DNA of 54,625 nucleotides from Atopobium deltae (GCF_001552785.1 NZ_KQ959516.1:1-54625), one strand, 5' to 3'. Positions 33,840 through 43,330 are shown, counted from the first letter of the stretch. Numbers and translations: made by a program. The notes: generated by a model from the sequence alone, not told the origin.

Positions 33840-35561
33840 CTACTTGAGCACGTCTTCCGCAGCCTGACGCAGTGCAGCAAGCGCTGCTTCGGAGGCTTCA
33901 CGAGTCTCGCCACACGAGAACAGATATGCCTTAATCTTAGGCTCGGTACCCGAGGGGCGGAAGATGAGCTTATTGTTACCCTCAAGCACAAACTCGAGGA
34001 CGTTGGCCTGCGGCAGGTACTGTGGCGCCTCTTTTTGCAAGCCACCAACACGAGGCATCATAAGACCCTGCGCAAAATCATGCACCTGCAACACCTTGTA
34101 ACCCGCAAAGCTGTCGGGCGCGTTTTGACGCAACTCTTCCATAATCTGCTGCATACGGTCAGCACCCGCGGCTCCTGGGAAAGCAGCATTGACCACTCCG
34201 TTCAGGTAGTAGCCATAGCGATCGTACAGCGCCTCGATAGCCTCGTACAAATCCATGCCCTTCTCGGCATAAGAGGAAGCCATCTCGATGCAAAGCATGG
34301 TGGCCACAATGGCATCCTTATCGCGCGCGTGCGTACCCACCAAGTATCCGTAGGACTCCTCAAAGCCCATCAAAAAGCGCTGCTCTTCACCCGCATCTGT
34401 CAGCTGATCAATCTGCTCGCCAACATATTTGAAGCCCGTAAGAACGCGGCGCAGCTCAAAGCCCGCATCGGCGGCAAGCGCATCGCACATGCTGCTCGAC
34501 ACGATACTCGTAACGGCAACTTTGGAGCGCACGTCCTTGCCGGACTGCGCGGCCATGCGGGCCAGCCAGTCCATGAGCAACACACCCATTTCGTTGCCCG
34601 TGATCAGCTTGTACTCACCCTTATGCGGAACGGCAGCCCCCATGCGGTCGGCGTCAGGATCGGTCGCAACGAGTAGCTGCGGCTTGACCTTCTCGGCAAG
34701 CTTGAGGCCCAGCTCAAGTGCCTCACGAAACTCGGGATTGGGATACGGACAGGTCGGAAAATTACCATCGGGATATGCCTGCTCGGGCACCACAGTGACG
34801 TCGGTGACGCCAATTTCGGCCAGAATGCGCTTCACACACTCGATGCCTGTGCCGTTGAGCGGTGTGTACACCACTTTGTAGCCAGGCGCTGCCTTAAAGC
34901 CGGGAATCGAAACCTTCATGACCGCCTTAATGAAGTCGTCGAGCACGTACTCGGGCGTCCATTCGATAAGACCTTGCGTTAGAGCCTCGTCAAAGTCCAT
35001 GCAGAGAATACCGTCAAACATGTCGGTTTTTGCGATAGAAGCACTGATTTCGTCGGCCGCCTCGTTGGCAATTTGTCCACCATGGTTGTTGTAGAGCTTG
35101 TAACCGTTGTATTTAGCGGGGTTATGACTGGCGGTCAATACGATGCCAGCCGAAGTTTGGAGCCTGCGCACGGCAAACGAAATCGCAGGGACGGGCTCAA
35201 TGCGCGGATAGACGTAAACTCTAATGCCATTTGCTGCCAAAACGCCAGCTGCGACCCGCTGAAAATCTTCTCCTTTATTACGAGAATCGCGTCCGAGCGC
35301 CACGGTGGGATTGTCGTAATGCGCGTTTAAATAGTTGGCAACGCCCTGGGTAGCGCGCGCAACAACATGCACATTCATGCGGTTGGTGCCAACGCCAAGT
35401 GTGCCACGCAGACCCGCCGTACCAAAGGCCAGATCCTTATAAAAAGCGTCGTACAACTCGTCGGAATCATCCGCTCTGAGCTGCTGGAGCTCGTCTAATA
35501 AATCCTTGTCAGTCACGTTTTTTGACCAAAGCTCAACAGTTGGTGCAATACGTTGATCCAT
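33840..35561 (-). CDS. Phosphohexomutase (phosphoglucomutase/phosphomannomutase)
   Basis: About 573 residues, the long PGM/PMM form. The phosphoserine loop is LTASHNPAKYNGYK near 145, the metal loop DPDADRMG near 303, the sugar-binding loop GFEESYGY near 385 and the phosphate-binding RPSGTEPKIKAY near 537. It interconverts hexose 1- and 6-phosphates for cell-wall and glycogen precursors. The ATG at 35561 has AGGAG. It shares a divergent promoter region with the rRNA methyltransferase. Confidence 0.95.
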   Translation of the reverse strand: MDQRIAPTVELWSKNVTDKDLLDELQQLRADDSDELYDAFYKDLAFGTAGLRGTLGVGTNRMNVHVVARATQGVANYLNAHYDNPTVALGRDSRNKGEDFQRVAAGVLAANGIRVYVYPRIEPVPAISFAVRRLQTSAGIVLTASHNPAKYNGYKLYNNHGGQIANEAADEISASIAKTDMFDGILCMDFDEALTQGLIEWTPEYVLDDFIKAVMKVSIPGFKAAPGYKVVYTPLNGTGIECVKRILAEIGVTDVTVVPEQAYPDGNFPTCPYPNPEFREALELGLKLAEKVKPQLLVATDPDADRMGAAVPHKGEYKLITGNEMGVLLMDWLARMAAQSGKDVRSKVAVTSIVSSSMCDALAADAGFELRRVLTGFKYVGEQIDQLTDAGEEQRFLMGFEESYGYLVGTHARDKDAIVATMLCIEMASSYAEKGMDLYEAIEALYDRYGYYLNGVVNAAFPGAAGADRMQQIMEELRQNAPDSFAGYKVLQVHDFAQGLMMPRVGGLQKEAPQYLPQANVLEFVLEGNNKLIFRPSGTEPKIKAYLFSCGETREASEAALAALRQAAEDVLK

Positions 35562-35683
35562 GTGAATACTCCTCATCGCAAGTGGCGTAGCATTTTTGCG
35601 CATGTTACTTGTGTATGGTGCTTATTATGCATGTTGTACAATGTAAGCATATATTATAGCTGCTACGGGCGAAAGGTGACCCG

Positions 35684-38122
35684 ATGGAATGTATTGCAAC
35701 CTGTCCAAAAGGTTTTGAGAAACTCTTGGCGCTCGAGCTCAAAGAGCTTCACTGCACACAAATTCGACCCCTGACAGGTCAGGTGAGCTTTGGAGCCGAG
35801 CTTGCGGATGCTTATCGAGCATGCATGTGGTCTCGCCTTGCTTCGCGTGTTTTGGTTATGCTTGCTCGTGTGGGTGCAGCGAATGCAGATGAGCTGTATC
35901 AGCAGATTTTTGACATCTCATGGGAAACCCATATTCCTGTTGATGCGAGCATTGCTGTACAGGCGCATGGCACCAATGCAGAGCTGCGCAATACGCAGTT
36001 TATTGCGCTGCGCACAAAGGACGCTATTGTAGACCGCATGCTTGCTAAAAGGGCGGTGCGCATTACCACCAATCCTTCCGATCCTGACATACGCCTTGTA
36101 GTACGCCTGCATAACAACACAGCAATGGTCGGACTTGATATATCGGGCGAACCCCTCTTTAAACGTGGCTATGAACTGCAGGACACTCGTCGACGCAATA
36201 AACTTGGCTTTTTGCGTCCCGACTATGCGTGCGCGCTGCTTGCACAAGCGGGTTGGATCGATGCATGTCAGTCTGCCACGTCAGACGATACAGTCCCCTC
36301 GCTTGTCGTACTCTATCCTGGCGAAGGTACGCTTGTGTGTGAAGCAACAAGTATTGCGCTGGGACGAGCGGCTGGATTACTTCACGCGCGCTGGGGCTTT
36401 GACAAGTGGCTTTTGCATGATCAAGCCTGCTGGAAGCGCATCTACAATGACGCTCAACAACGGGCGCAACGGGTGCAGCAGACTACTGAGCAGCCGCAGC
36501 AAGCCACTCAACAGACCGCTCCAAACAAACAGTTCAGCATCATGGCGATCGATACCCGAGAGGGTTGGCAAACCTCCGTTCGTCACATGCTGCGCTCAGC
36601 TGGCATGTTTTATGAACCCACGCTCATGTCTGCCGAGAACTTCAAAGAAATGACCGAGGTAACAACAGCGGCGCCAGCAGCAACAACAAGCTCAACAGCA
36701 GCCGTCTCAACACTCCCCCAGCAACGCCTTGCTGATCAAAGCATCTGCGTGGCAGACCTTTCCTTTTTACAAAATGCTAAACCTGCTGTTGAGGCTACTA
36801 TGCTCAGCGAGTTTCGTGCACTCGTACCGCAGCTAAGCACTGCACGCACGCTTGGTATTATCGACCCCACCAACACCACAAGTGATATATTGCAGGTGCA
36901 GCCTCTGAGCACAATCAATATTTTGTTGGGTCAGACGCCATCGGTGCTAAGCTGCTACAACCCTGCTGACATACAGTTGCACGTCCCCCACATCACCTAT
37001 AAAGACGGGCAACAGCTCCCCGTTTTTATGCAAAATTCTGAGCAATTTGCAGCACGTCTTGCAAAAAATTACAGACTCCGCAAAAAGTGGGCTTCTCGCG
37101 AACTTATTTCTTGCTACCGCGTGTATGATGCTGATCTACCCGATTACGCTGCAGCAATCGATTTATACGAAACGCTTCCCCAGCAACCTCGCCGTGGTAT
37201 AGGATCGTCCAAGCATCCCAACAGTCGCGCCTCCAGCCGTCCTTCGGCCCGTCCAAACAATCAGCCTGAACGCTGGGCTGTTATCGCCGAGTATGCCGCG
37301 CCAAAAATGATTAATCCAGCGCATGCTTGGCAACGTCTGTTGGATATGCTCACTATTACGGCGCGCATTTGTGACATCCAGCCCGAACATATTTTTGTGA
37401 AGACTCGCATGCGTTCAAAGGGTGGCTCTCAGTATGCACAAACAGCGGGCACACAAGGTGCGGGCGCGCGTGGTGCACGCCCAATCACTCGCCTGGTTGA
37501 CGAGAATGGCCTGCTTTTTGAAGTAAACTTTGATGCGGCGCTCGACACAGGGCTCTTTTTGGACCACCGCGACACACGCAACATGCTTCGTGAGCTCGCA
37601 AAAAAGGTTCCTTACAACGGCTACTTCTGCAATCTGTTTTCCTACACGGGTAGCGCGAGCTGCTACGTAGCGGACGGCGGTGTCACCAACACCGTGACCG
37701 TCGATATGTCCAAAACGTATCTCGACTGGGCACAACGCAACATGCGCTGCAACGGTTTTGCGGACGAGAGTCACAAATTTGTGCAGGCAGATGTCCTTAA
37801 ATGGGTTGATGAGCAGCGACACAGCCCCAACCGCTATCACCTTATTTTTTGCGATGTCCCGACCTTTTCCAACAGCGCGCGCATGCGAAAGCGCGGCTGG
37901 GACGTGCAGCGCGACCACGCTGAACTGCTCATTTCTTTATCAAGAATGCTTGCGAAAGACGGTGTGTGCGTTTTTTCGTGCAACTTGCGCAGCTTTAAGC
38001 TTGACGAGAAGGCCCTGCAAAAAACAGGCGTTTCCGTCGAAGATATAAGTTCAAACACCATACCAGAGGATTTTAAGCGCAACCCAAAGATCCATCGTTG
38101 CTTTTTGGTTCGTCGAGCTTAG
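35684..38122 (+). CDS. rlmKL: RlmKL-type 23S rRNA methyltransferase with degenerate RlmL half
   Basis: 812 residues align through their length with E. coli RlmKL as I remember it. There is an N-terminal ferredoxin/THUMP region (CPKGFEKLLALELKEL, GEPLFKRGYELQ), a first methyltransferase domain, then the RlmK half (LFLDHRDTRNML near 635, NLFSYTGSASCYVADGG near 660, DVPTFSNSARMR near 733). RlmK makes m7G2069 and RlmL m2G2445. In the first domain the AdoMet loop DPMCGSGT reads VLYPGEGT (near 210) and the NPPYG catalytic loop is replaced by ADLSFLQN, so the RlmL activity looks lost. A Gln/Thr/Ala-rich insert (residues 265-285) and another near 330 interrupt that domain. ATG with GAAAGGTG. Confidence 0.85.
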   Translation: MECIATCPKGFEKLLALELKELHCTQIRPLTGQVSFGAELADAYRACMWSRLASRVLVMLARVGAANADELYQQIFDISWETHIPVDASIAVQAHGTNAELRNTQFIALRTKDAIVDRMLAKRAVRITTNPSDPDIRLVVRLHNNTAMVGLDISGEPLFKRGYELQDTRRRNKLGFLRPDYACALLAQAGWIDACQSATSDDTVPSLVVLYPGEGTLVCEATSIALGRAAGLLHARWGFDKWLLHDQACWKRIYNDAQQRAQRVQQTTEQPQQATQQTAPNKQFSIMAIDTREGWQTSVRHMLRSAGMFYEPTLMSAENFKEMTEVTTAAPAATTSSTAAVSTLPQQRLADQSICVADLSFLQNAKPAVEATMLSEFRALVPQLSTARTLGIIDPTNTTSDILQVQPLSTINILLGQTPSVLSCYNPADIQLHVPHITYKDGQQLPVFMQNSEQFAARLAKNYRLRKKWASRELISCYRVYDADLPDYAAAIDLYETLPQQPRRGIGSSKHPNSRASSRPSARPNNQPERWAVIAEYAAPKMINPAHAWQRLLDMLTITARICDIQPEHIFVKTRMRSKGGSQYAQTAGTQGAGARGARPITRLVDENGLLFEVNFDAALDTGLFLDHRDTRNMLRELAKKVPYNGYFCNLFSYTGSASCYVADGGVTNTVTVDMSKTYLDWAQRNMRCNGFADESHKFVQADVLKWVDEQRHSPNRYHLIFCDVPTFSNSARMRKRGWDVQRDHAELLISLSRMLAKDGVCVFSCNLRSFKLDEKALQKTGVSVEDISSNTIPEDFKRNPKIHRCFLVRRA

Positions 38123-38198
38123 CCGCAGAGCTCTTCACAAAACCTAATTGCAAAGCTTAGTATGCTTTTTGGTTCTTCTCGGCTTCATCCTTCTCGAC

Positions 38199-38363
38199 CT
38201 AGCTCTTCTCAATGAGGAGATTGATTGCCTCTTTAAACCAATCCCAAAAGCTTGGATATTCAGCACGTTGTTCCCATCCAGGATCTGCAAAGTCGTGAAT
38301 GATCTCTACGCTGCCTCTTCGCTGTATTAAGTTCTTCCATGGTATATGTTCCGCCAGAATCAC
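38199..38363 (-). pseudogene. 54-residue remnant or small gene, possibly of an immunity-type protein
   Basis: An open minus-strand frame from GTG (38363) to TAG encodes VILAEHIPWKNLIQRRGSVE, then IIHDFADPGWEQRAEYPSFW and DWFKEAINLLIEKS. The residue pattern (hydrophobic/acidic alternation, DWFKEAI helix) looks coding, and the end recalls C-termini of SMI1/KNR4 (SUKH) immunity-type proteins, but the match is weak. There is no ribosome site before the GTG, and the start lies inside a terminator stem. A decayed gene end is therefore likelier than a working gene. Confidence 0.4.
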
Positions 38364-38398
38364 AAAAGGCACCCTTTCGTGTTAGAAGGGGTGCCTTT
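38364..38398 (-). terminator. Rho-independent terminator after the S10 peptidase gene
   Basis: AAAGGCACCC (38365-38374) and GGGTGCCTTT (38389-38398) make a 10-bp stem; on the minus strand TTTTGTG follows. It lies 60 bases after the carboxypeptidase stop. Confidence 0.85.
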
Positions 38399-38458
38399 AA
38401 AACTTTATGTTTAGCTAGCTCTTGCGACGGAGAAAGCAGTAGCTATACCCGCTGACCT

Positions 38459-40009
38459 TTACGCCTGCTTTGCGTAAAATGCCTTGAGGTCGTCATACAT
38501 GGCAATAAGCGTTGGCACGTCAACATAGGCCATGTGACCGCAGTTGTACAGATGCCACTCAATATTGGCCTTAATCTCATCCGAGAAGAACTGTGCGCTC
38601 ATGTCATGCACCACATTCCAATAGGTGGTTGCCGCATCATAGCGTCCACCCAAAATAGCAAGCTTGGTGCGAGGGCTACGACGCAGCGCCGCAGCAATGT
38701 CAAAGCTCACGTTAGGAGCGCCGACCTTCTCTTCCGTACCTGCTGCCTGATGGTTCCAATCCCAGTTGACACCAATCGTGCCATAATTGCTGCCCAGGTA
38801 GCGACTAGGTGCCACATAGCCGAGCTTATCGCGCAGGAAGTGCAAAAAGGCAACATTCCAAGTGGCATCAACCGCATCGATGGACGCGTCTTCGCTGGCC
38901 AAAAACTCACTGGAACTTTGTGCGGGATGATACGCATCCGAAGAAAAGCGCGTGTCCAGACGACCCGCAATCTTTCCTTCGGCTTCAAGCAACTTGGCGC
39001 GGAAGGTCTCGAGGCTAATGCGCAGGTGCGAAGCGGCAATAAACTCCGCAGGAAGCCCAACGAACTCCGAAAGCTGGCCTGCAACCTCACGCTCCTTCTT
39101 AGCAGATAAACGATCGCCCTTCAAAAGCGCGGGCGCCAAAACATCATCTGCAAAGTCCATGGCCTTATCGAACCAGGTCTTCTCGTCAAACTCGGTACCT
39201 GCCTTTCCAAAGAACTGTGCGGTCGCCGCATAGGTCGGCATCATGCCCAGGTAGTACAAGTCGTTGCCCGGAAGCGTTTGCACCCAGTCAAAAATGGCCG
39301 AAAGCATGATCACGCCGCTGACATACACGCCCTGCTCGCCCAACAGGCGCATGAGGGCGGCGTTACGGATGGTGCCGTAGGACTCGCCAAACAAATACAC
39401 GGGACTGTCCCAGCGATTATTCTTCTCGAGCCAGTCCTGAATTGCGCGCGAGAAGGCCGATGCGTCGCCATCAATACCAAAGATTTTCTTGGGATCGGCG
39501 CCTTCCGCCAGCGTTGACCAGCCCGTACCAGGCGCGTCCAAAAAGACGAGGTCCGTTTGCTGCAACAAGGTGTAAGGATTGTCCTCGATTTCGGGACGAG
39601 ACAGGTGCTTCACGCCATCGGTTTTGCAGCGAATCGGACCAATGCCGCCGATGTTGACAGGCACAGACGCAGAGCCAGGGCCGCCGTTAAAAGCAAAGGT
39701 TACGGGGCGCTGGGCGTCGGCTGCTCCATCGTTGGTAACGACATAACCAATCGAGAACATCTGGGCAAGAAGGGCACCAGTATCTTCACGTACGTCCAAA
39801 TGGCCTGCCGTGGCCGTGTAGTTGAGGGTTTTTCCGTTGTTTGACCAGGTCAGCCGCGCTGATGCGGAAGCGGGAACCGCGGGACGCGGATCAGCAGCAA
39901 CCGTACGGAACTCGTCGGGTTTGGCGGGGGCTGCGGCGGGTGTGGCAGCGGCGGGCGTAGCTGGCGCAACCTGACCAGTAGCATTTTGATCGTTCGTGAT
40001 ATCTGACAT
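38459..40009 (-). CDS. Serine carboxypeptidase-like protein (peptidase S10)
   Basis: 516 residues. After an Ala/Pro/Thr-rich start without a signal peptide come the S10 landmarks: oxyanion region NGGPGSAS near 110, nucleophile in LFGESYGT near 206, Asp in LGGRYDAATTYW near 451 and His in CGHMAYVD near 493. S10 enzymes remove C-terminal residues and are usually exported, but bacterial members of this type often lack a signal, so cytoplasmic use of peptides is likely. The ATG has AAGGAGTAAGG. It is monocistronic with its own terminator. Confidence 0.92.
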   Translation of the reverse strand: MSDITNDQNATGQVAPATPAAATPAAAPAKPDEFRTVAADPRPAVPASASARLTWSNNGKTLNYTATAGHLDVREDTGALLAQMFSIGYVVTNDGAADAQRPVTFAFNGGPGSASVPVNIGGIGPIRCKTDGVKHLSRPEIEDNPYTLLQQTDLVFLDAPGTGWSTLAEGADPKKIFGIDGDASAFSRAIQDWLEKNNRWDSPVYLFGESYGTIRNAALMRLLGEQGVYVSGVIMLSAIFDWVQTLPGNDLYYLGMMPTYAATAQFFGKAGTEFDEKTWFDKAMDFADDVLAPALLKGDRLSAKKEREVAGQLSEFVGLPAEFIAASHLRISLETFRAKLLEAEGKIAGRLDTRFSSDAYHPAQSSSEFLASEDASIDAVDATWNVAFLHFLRDKLGYVAPSRYLGSNYGTIGVNWDWNHQAAGTEEKVGAPNVSFDIAAALRRSPRTKLAILGGRYDAATTYWNVVHDMSAQFFSDEIKANIEWHLYNCGHMAYVDVPTLIAMYDDLKAFYAKQA

Positions 40010-40272
40010 GCCTTACTCCTTCGTCTTAAAAGCTCGTGCAATAAAAAACTCGCGATAACTTGATAGCTTGTGGCAGTTCGAGATAGCTCGCGATAACTCA
40101 CGATAGCTCGCAATATAGCGGTGCTCGATATGTTGGTATTGTGCAAAGCTTATGATGCTCGTGGCGCGTTTGTTACAGCTATAGCGCACGTGCCTGTAAA
40201 GGCGTATGCTACTTTAGCAACAAACCTACCAACACTTACCTGCGTATGCCTTTACTGTACCCCTCATTAACA
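40010..40272. repeat. Intergenic region with clustered GATAGCTCGC-type repeats
   Basis: No gene is seen. From about 40048 to 40120 the unit CTCGCGATAACT / GATAGCTCGC recurs at least four times with single-base changes, giving overlapping direct and inverted copies (GATAGCT, GATAACT). It sits upstream of the S10 gene start and could be an operator cluster or a decaying tandem array. Confidence 0.5.
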
Positions 40273-40273
40273 G

Positions 40274-40301
40274 TTGAAAGTCGCAGATGTTCAACTACAA
40301 T
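40274..40301 (+). promoter_or_regulatory. Candidate sigma-70 promoter of kup
   Basis: TTGAAA (40274-40279), a 16-base spacer, then TACAAT (40296-40301). GTTGAA...TTCAAC arms within it form a short inverted repeat. The kup start is 92 bases downstream of the -10 box. Confidence 0.5.
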
Positions 40302-40393
40302 GAGAATCTATAAACCATCGGCCACGTAGACGCAAGCGCAGGTACGACCACAGGCAAACCCGCAGATCACAACATTGGAGTAATGGAGCAATC

Positions 40394-42835
40394 GTGCAAG
40401 CTAACGCAAGCGCTTCCGCGAAGAAGCGTAAATCAACGTCGATTCCCTTATCGGCAGCAATGGTATTAGTAACCCTCGGCATTGTGTACGGTGATATCGG
40501 TACCAGCCCCATGTATACCCTCAAGGCTATTATGGCTGGTAATGGTGGTCTTTCGACCATGTCCGAGAATACCGTCTTGGGTGCGCTTTCGCTTATTATT
40601 TGGACGCTTACCCTCATTACTACGGTGAAGTACGTCCTCATTGCCATGCGTGCCGATAACCACAACGAAGGTGGTATTTTTGCCCTGTACAGCCTGGTCA
40701 AGCGCAACGCAAAATGGCTGATCATCCCCGCCATGCTTGGTGGTGCGGCACTGTTAGCAGATGGTATTTTGACCCCTGCCGTTACCGTCACAACCGCTAT
40801 TGAAGGCTTGCGTACAATTGAACCCATCTACAACATCATCGGTGACAAGCAGTCGATTGTCGTGACTATCACCATCGCTATTCTCTGCGGCCTTTTTGTA
40901 ATGCAACGTGCGGGTACCTCGACCATCGGTAAGGCCTTTGGACCCGTCATGACGCTGTGGTTCTGTTATTTGGGCATTACGGGCCTCGTTAATCTGACGG
41001 GCAACATTATGATTCTTCGTGCCCTCAACCCTATTCGTGGCATCGTCTTTTTGTTTGATGGCTCGATTAACCACGCGGGGCTCATGGTACTGGGAAATGT
41101 CTTTTTGTGTACCACGGGTGCGGAGGCACTGTATTCCGACATGGGTCATGTTGGTAAGGCCAATATTTATGTCAGTTGGCCGTTTGTCAAACTCTGTTTG
41201 ATTTTGAATTACCTTGGTCAGGGTGCATGGATTTTGTTGCATCGCAACAACGAGGCACTCATGAGCATCCCCGACCTTAATCCCTTCTTCCAGATGCTTC
41301 CCGAGCAGCTGCGTGCCTTTGCTGTTATTTTGTCTACCTTTGCCGCCATTATTGCTTCTCAGGCGCTTATTACGGGTTCGTACTCCATCGTTTCTGAGGC
41401 CATTCGTCTTGACCTTATGCCCCACCTCAAGATCAGCTATCCTTCCGAGACCAAGGGCCAACTATACATTCCTCTGGTCAACAACATTATGTGGGCTGGC
41501 TGCATTGGCGTCGTGCTTTTGTTCCAAAGCTCCAGCCACATGGAAGCGGCGTATGGCCTTGCCATTACGGTGACCATGCTCATGACCACCGTCCTTCTCT
41601 TCACCTATTTAAGCAAAAATATGCGCCAGGCGCCCTTTGCCTTCGTGTTTATCCTGGTATTTGGCGCAATTGAGCTGATGTTTTTCCTTTCGAGCTTGAC
41701 GAAGTTTTTCCACGGCGGCTACGTGACCGTCCTGATGGGCTTGGCTTTGTTTATTGTCATGTACGTGTGGCGTCGCGGAACGGCAGTCGAGGGTACGCAA
41801 ACGGTCTTTTTGCCTGTCAACAAGTATCTTGATCAGATTCAGGGTCTTATCAACGACAAAAGCTATCCGGTGATTGCCGATAATCTCGTCTTCTTGACGA
41901 ACGATTCCTCGTTTGACAAGCTCGATCGCGACATTTTGTACTCTATTTTGGATAAGCGCCCCAAGCGTGCACGCGCGTACTACTTCTTGAACGTGAAGGT
42001 AACGGACGAGCCGTACACGCGCGAATTTATCGTCAATGACTTTAATACCGACTTTTTGTTTAAGGTGCAGATTCGCCTAGGATTTAGGGTAAACCAGCGC
42101 ATCAACACCTACCTGTATCAGATTGTCGAGGAACTCATGAGCTCGGGGCAGCTTGCGCCGCAGATGCCAAAGTATTCGATTTACCGCGAGCGCTCGAAAG
42201 TTGGCGACTTCCGTTTTTGCTTGCTTCGTAAAGTGGTTTCGCCACAGACGGATATTTCGGGCTTTGACCAGCACGTTGTTACCCTGAAGTACTTTATCCG
42301 CCGTTTGTGCGGCTCCCCCGCTCGTTGGTATGGTCTTGAGAATAGCAGCTTGTTCTTTGAGTATGTGCCGCTGTTCTCGACCATTAAGCGCGAGCATAAG
42401 CTGACGAGAAAACCGCTCGTGGTGCCACGGGTGAAGCCTGTACACGTCACTGCTCATAGCACTGGTGTGGTTGCAGGTGTTGGTGCGGGAGTCGGCGTCG
42501 GTGCCGCTTCGGGTCATCCAAGCGTGACGGGTGGCGTTGCTTGCGGCGGTGTTGGCACTGGACGCAACGCTGATGCGCAAGTGGGCATTCATGCCAACGA
42601 TGATAGCAATGACGACATCTTTACCGCTGCTATGCAAGAGGAGCGCAATAAGAACGTCGCGCAAGCAACCGACGAGCTTGTCGGTGGAGACACCGCCAGT
42701 TTTGCTCCCTTAGTGTTGGATGATGATTCTGATAGTGATGATTCCGACTCAGATTCTGATGACGGCAGCAACGACAGCGGCAGCAACGATAGCACTGGCG
42801 ATGACAGCTCCAGCAGCTCTGAAGGTCATGCTTAA
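40394..42835 (+). CDS. kup: Kup-family potassium uptake protein
   Basis: 813 residues. The family opening VTLGIVYGDIGTSPMYTLKA lies near 30, ADNHNEGGIFALYSLVKR follows, and GAALLADGILTPAVTVTTAI lies near 120. About twelve membrane segments extend to residue 470, with a cytoplasmic domain after them. It imports K+ with protons. The start is GTG with TGGAG upstream. The last 130 residues differ from other Kup proteins: a Gly/Val/Ala-rich stretch (GVVAGVGAGVGVGAASG) and a highly acidic Asp/Ser tail (DDDSDSDDSDSDSDDG). A terminator follows. Confidence 0.95.
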   Translation: MQANASASAKKRKSTSIPLSAAMVLVTLGIVYGDIGTSPMYTLKAIMAGNGGLSTMSENTVLGALSLIIWTLTLITTVKYVLIAMRADNHNEGGIFALYSLVKRNAKWLIIPAMLGGAALLADGILTPAVTVTTAIEGLRTIEPIYNIIGDKQSIVVTITIAILCGLFVMQRAGTSTIGKAFGPVMTLWFCYLGITGLVNLTGNIMILRALNPIRGIVFLFDGSINHAGLMVLGNVFLCTTGAEALYSDMGHVGKANIYVSWPFVKLCLILNYLGQGAWILLHRNNEALMSIPDLNPFFQMLPEQLRAFAVILSTFAAIIASQALITGSYSIVSEAIRLDLMPHLKISYPSETKGQLYIPLVNNIMWAGCIGVVLLFQSSSHMEAAYGLAITVTMLMTTVLLFTYLSKNMRQAPFAFVFILVFGAIELMFFLSSLTKFFHGGYVTVLMGLALFIVMYVWRRGTAVEGTQTVFLPVNKYLDQIQGLINDKSYPVIADNLVFLTNDSSFDKLDRDILYSILDKRPKRARAYYFLNVKVTDEPYTREFIVNDFNTDFLFKVQIRLGFRVNQRINTYLYQIVEELMSSGQLAPQMPKYSIYRERSKVGDFRFCLLRKVVSPQTDISGFDQHVVTLKYFIRRLCGSPARWYGLENSSLFFEYVPLFSTIKREHKLTRKPLVVPRVKPVHVTAHSTGVVAGVGAGVGVGAASGHPSVTGGVACGGVGTGRNADAQVGIHANDDSNDDIFTAAMQEERNKNVAQATDELVGGDTASFAPLVLDDDSDSDDSDSDSDDGSNDSGSNDSTGDDSSSSSEGHA

Positions 42836-42881
42836 AGCCTCATTTCTCATCGTGGCAGGTAGCGCCGAGTAAGCGTAAAAT

Positions 42882-42911
42882 AAAGCCCGAGCTTCGCGCC
42901 CGGGCTTTTTA
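42882..42911 (+). terminator. Rho-independent terminator after kup
   Basis: AAAGCCCG...CGGGCTTT stem around a GC-rich loop (AGCTTCGCGCC) followed by TTTTTAC, 47 bases after the kup stop and before the converging ACT-domain gene. Confidence 0.9.
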
Positions 42912-42938
42912 CTTGCTTGGATATCACAGCTTTCTGCA

Positions 42939-43271
42939 CTAGAGGCGATACATGAATTTAAAAACATCCTCACGCTGCATTGTGATCTGCAAATCAAGCT
43001 TGGTTGCAAGCTCTGAAAGCTGCTTCTGCGTATCAGAAAAATCGTTCGTGGCACAAGCAAGATCTACGAGCATCGTCATAGTAAAAATTCCCTGCAAAAT
43101 AGTCTGAGAAATGTCGAGAATATTGACGTTTTGACTGGCTAACACGCCAGAAACAGCAGAAACAATACCCGAGCGATCTGCACCAAGTACGGTGATAATA
43201 GCGCGTTCGCTTGCTGCTTCGTCGGTCTTCTCGGAAGGGGTGTTGACAGTACATGAATTCATTTCGGACAT
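42939..43271 (-). CDS. ACT-domain protein (UPF0237-like)
   Basis: About 110 residues from an ATG with AAAGGTAG. After a short polar start comes an ACT domain: RAIITVLGADRSGIVSAVSG, then LASQNVNILDISQTILQGIF and TMTMLVDLA. It resembles the small ACT/GcvR-like regulators of the UPF0237 family, which bind amino acids or other small ligands. No enzyme domain is attached. It lies between kup and the cyclophilin gene; function open. Confidence 0.88.
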   Translation of the reverse strand: MSEMNSCTVNTPSEKTDEAASERAIITVLGADRSGIVSAVSGVLASQNVNILDISQTILQGIFTMTMLVDLACATNDFSDTQKQLSELATKLDLQITMQREDVFKFMYRL

Positions 43272-43290
43272 GCGACTACCTTTCATTGCA

Positions 43291-43330
43291 TGTGGGCTTG
43301 ATGTGGGCTTGATGTGGGCTTGATGTGGGT
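43291..43330. repeat. 11-bp tandem repeat
   Basis: TGTGGGCTTGA is repeated three times exactly (43291-43323) with the start of a fourth, directly upstream of the ACT-domain gene. Copy number may vary between strains. Confidence 0.8.

Noticed and set aside
40302-40393. c-di-AMP (ydaO) riboswitch upstream of kup
   Set aside because: Expected because c-di-AMP controls potassium uptake in many Gram-positives, but the conserved ydaO blocks are absent in this short leader.
43291-43330. Regulatory binding array at the GTGGGCTTGAT repeats
   Set aside because: An exact 11-bp tandem run is more simply explained by slippage; nothing ties it to a regulator.
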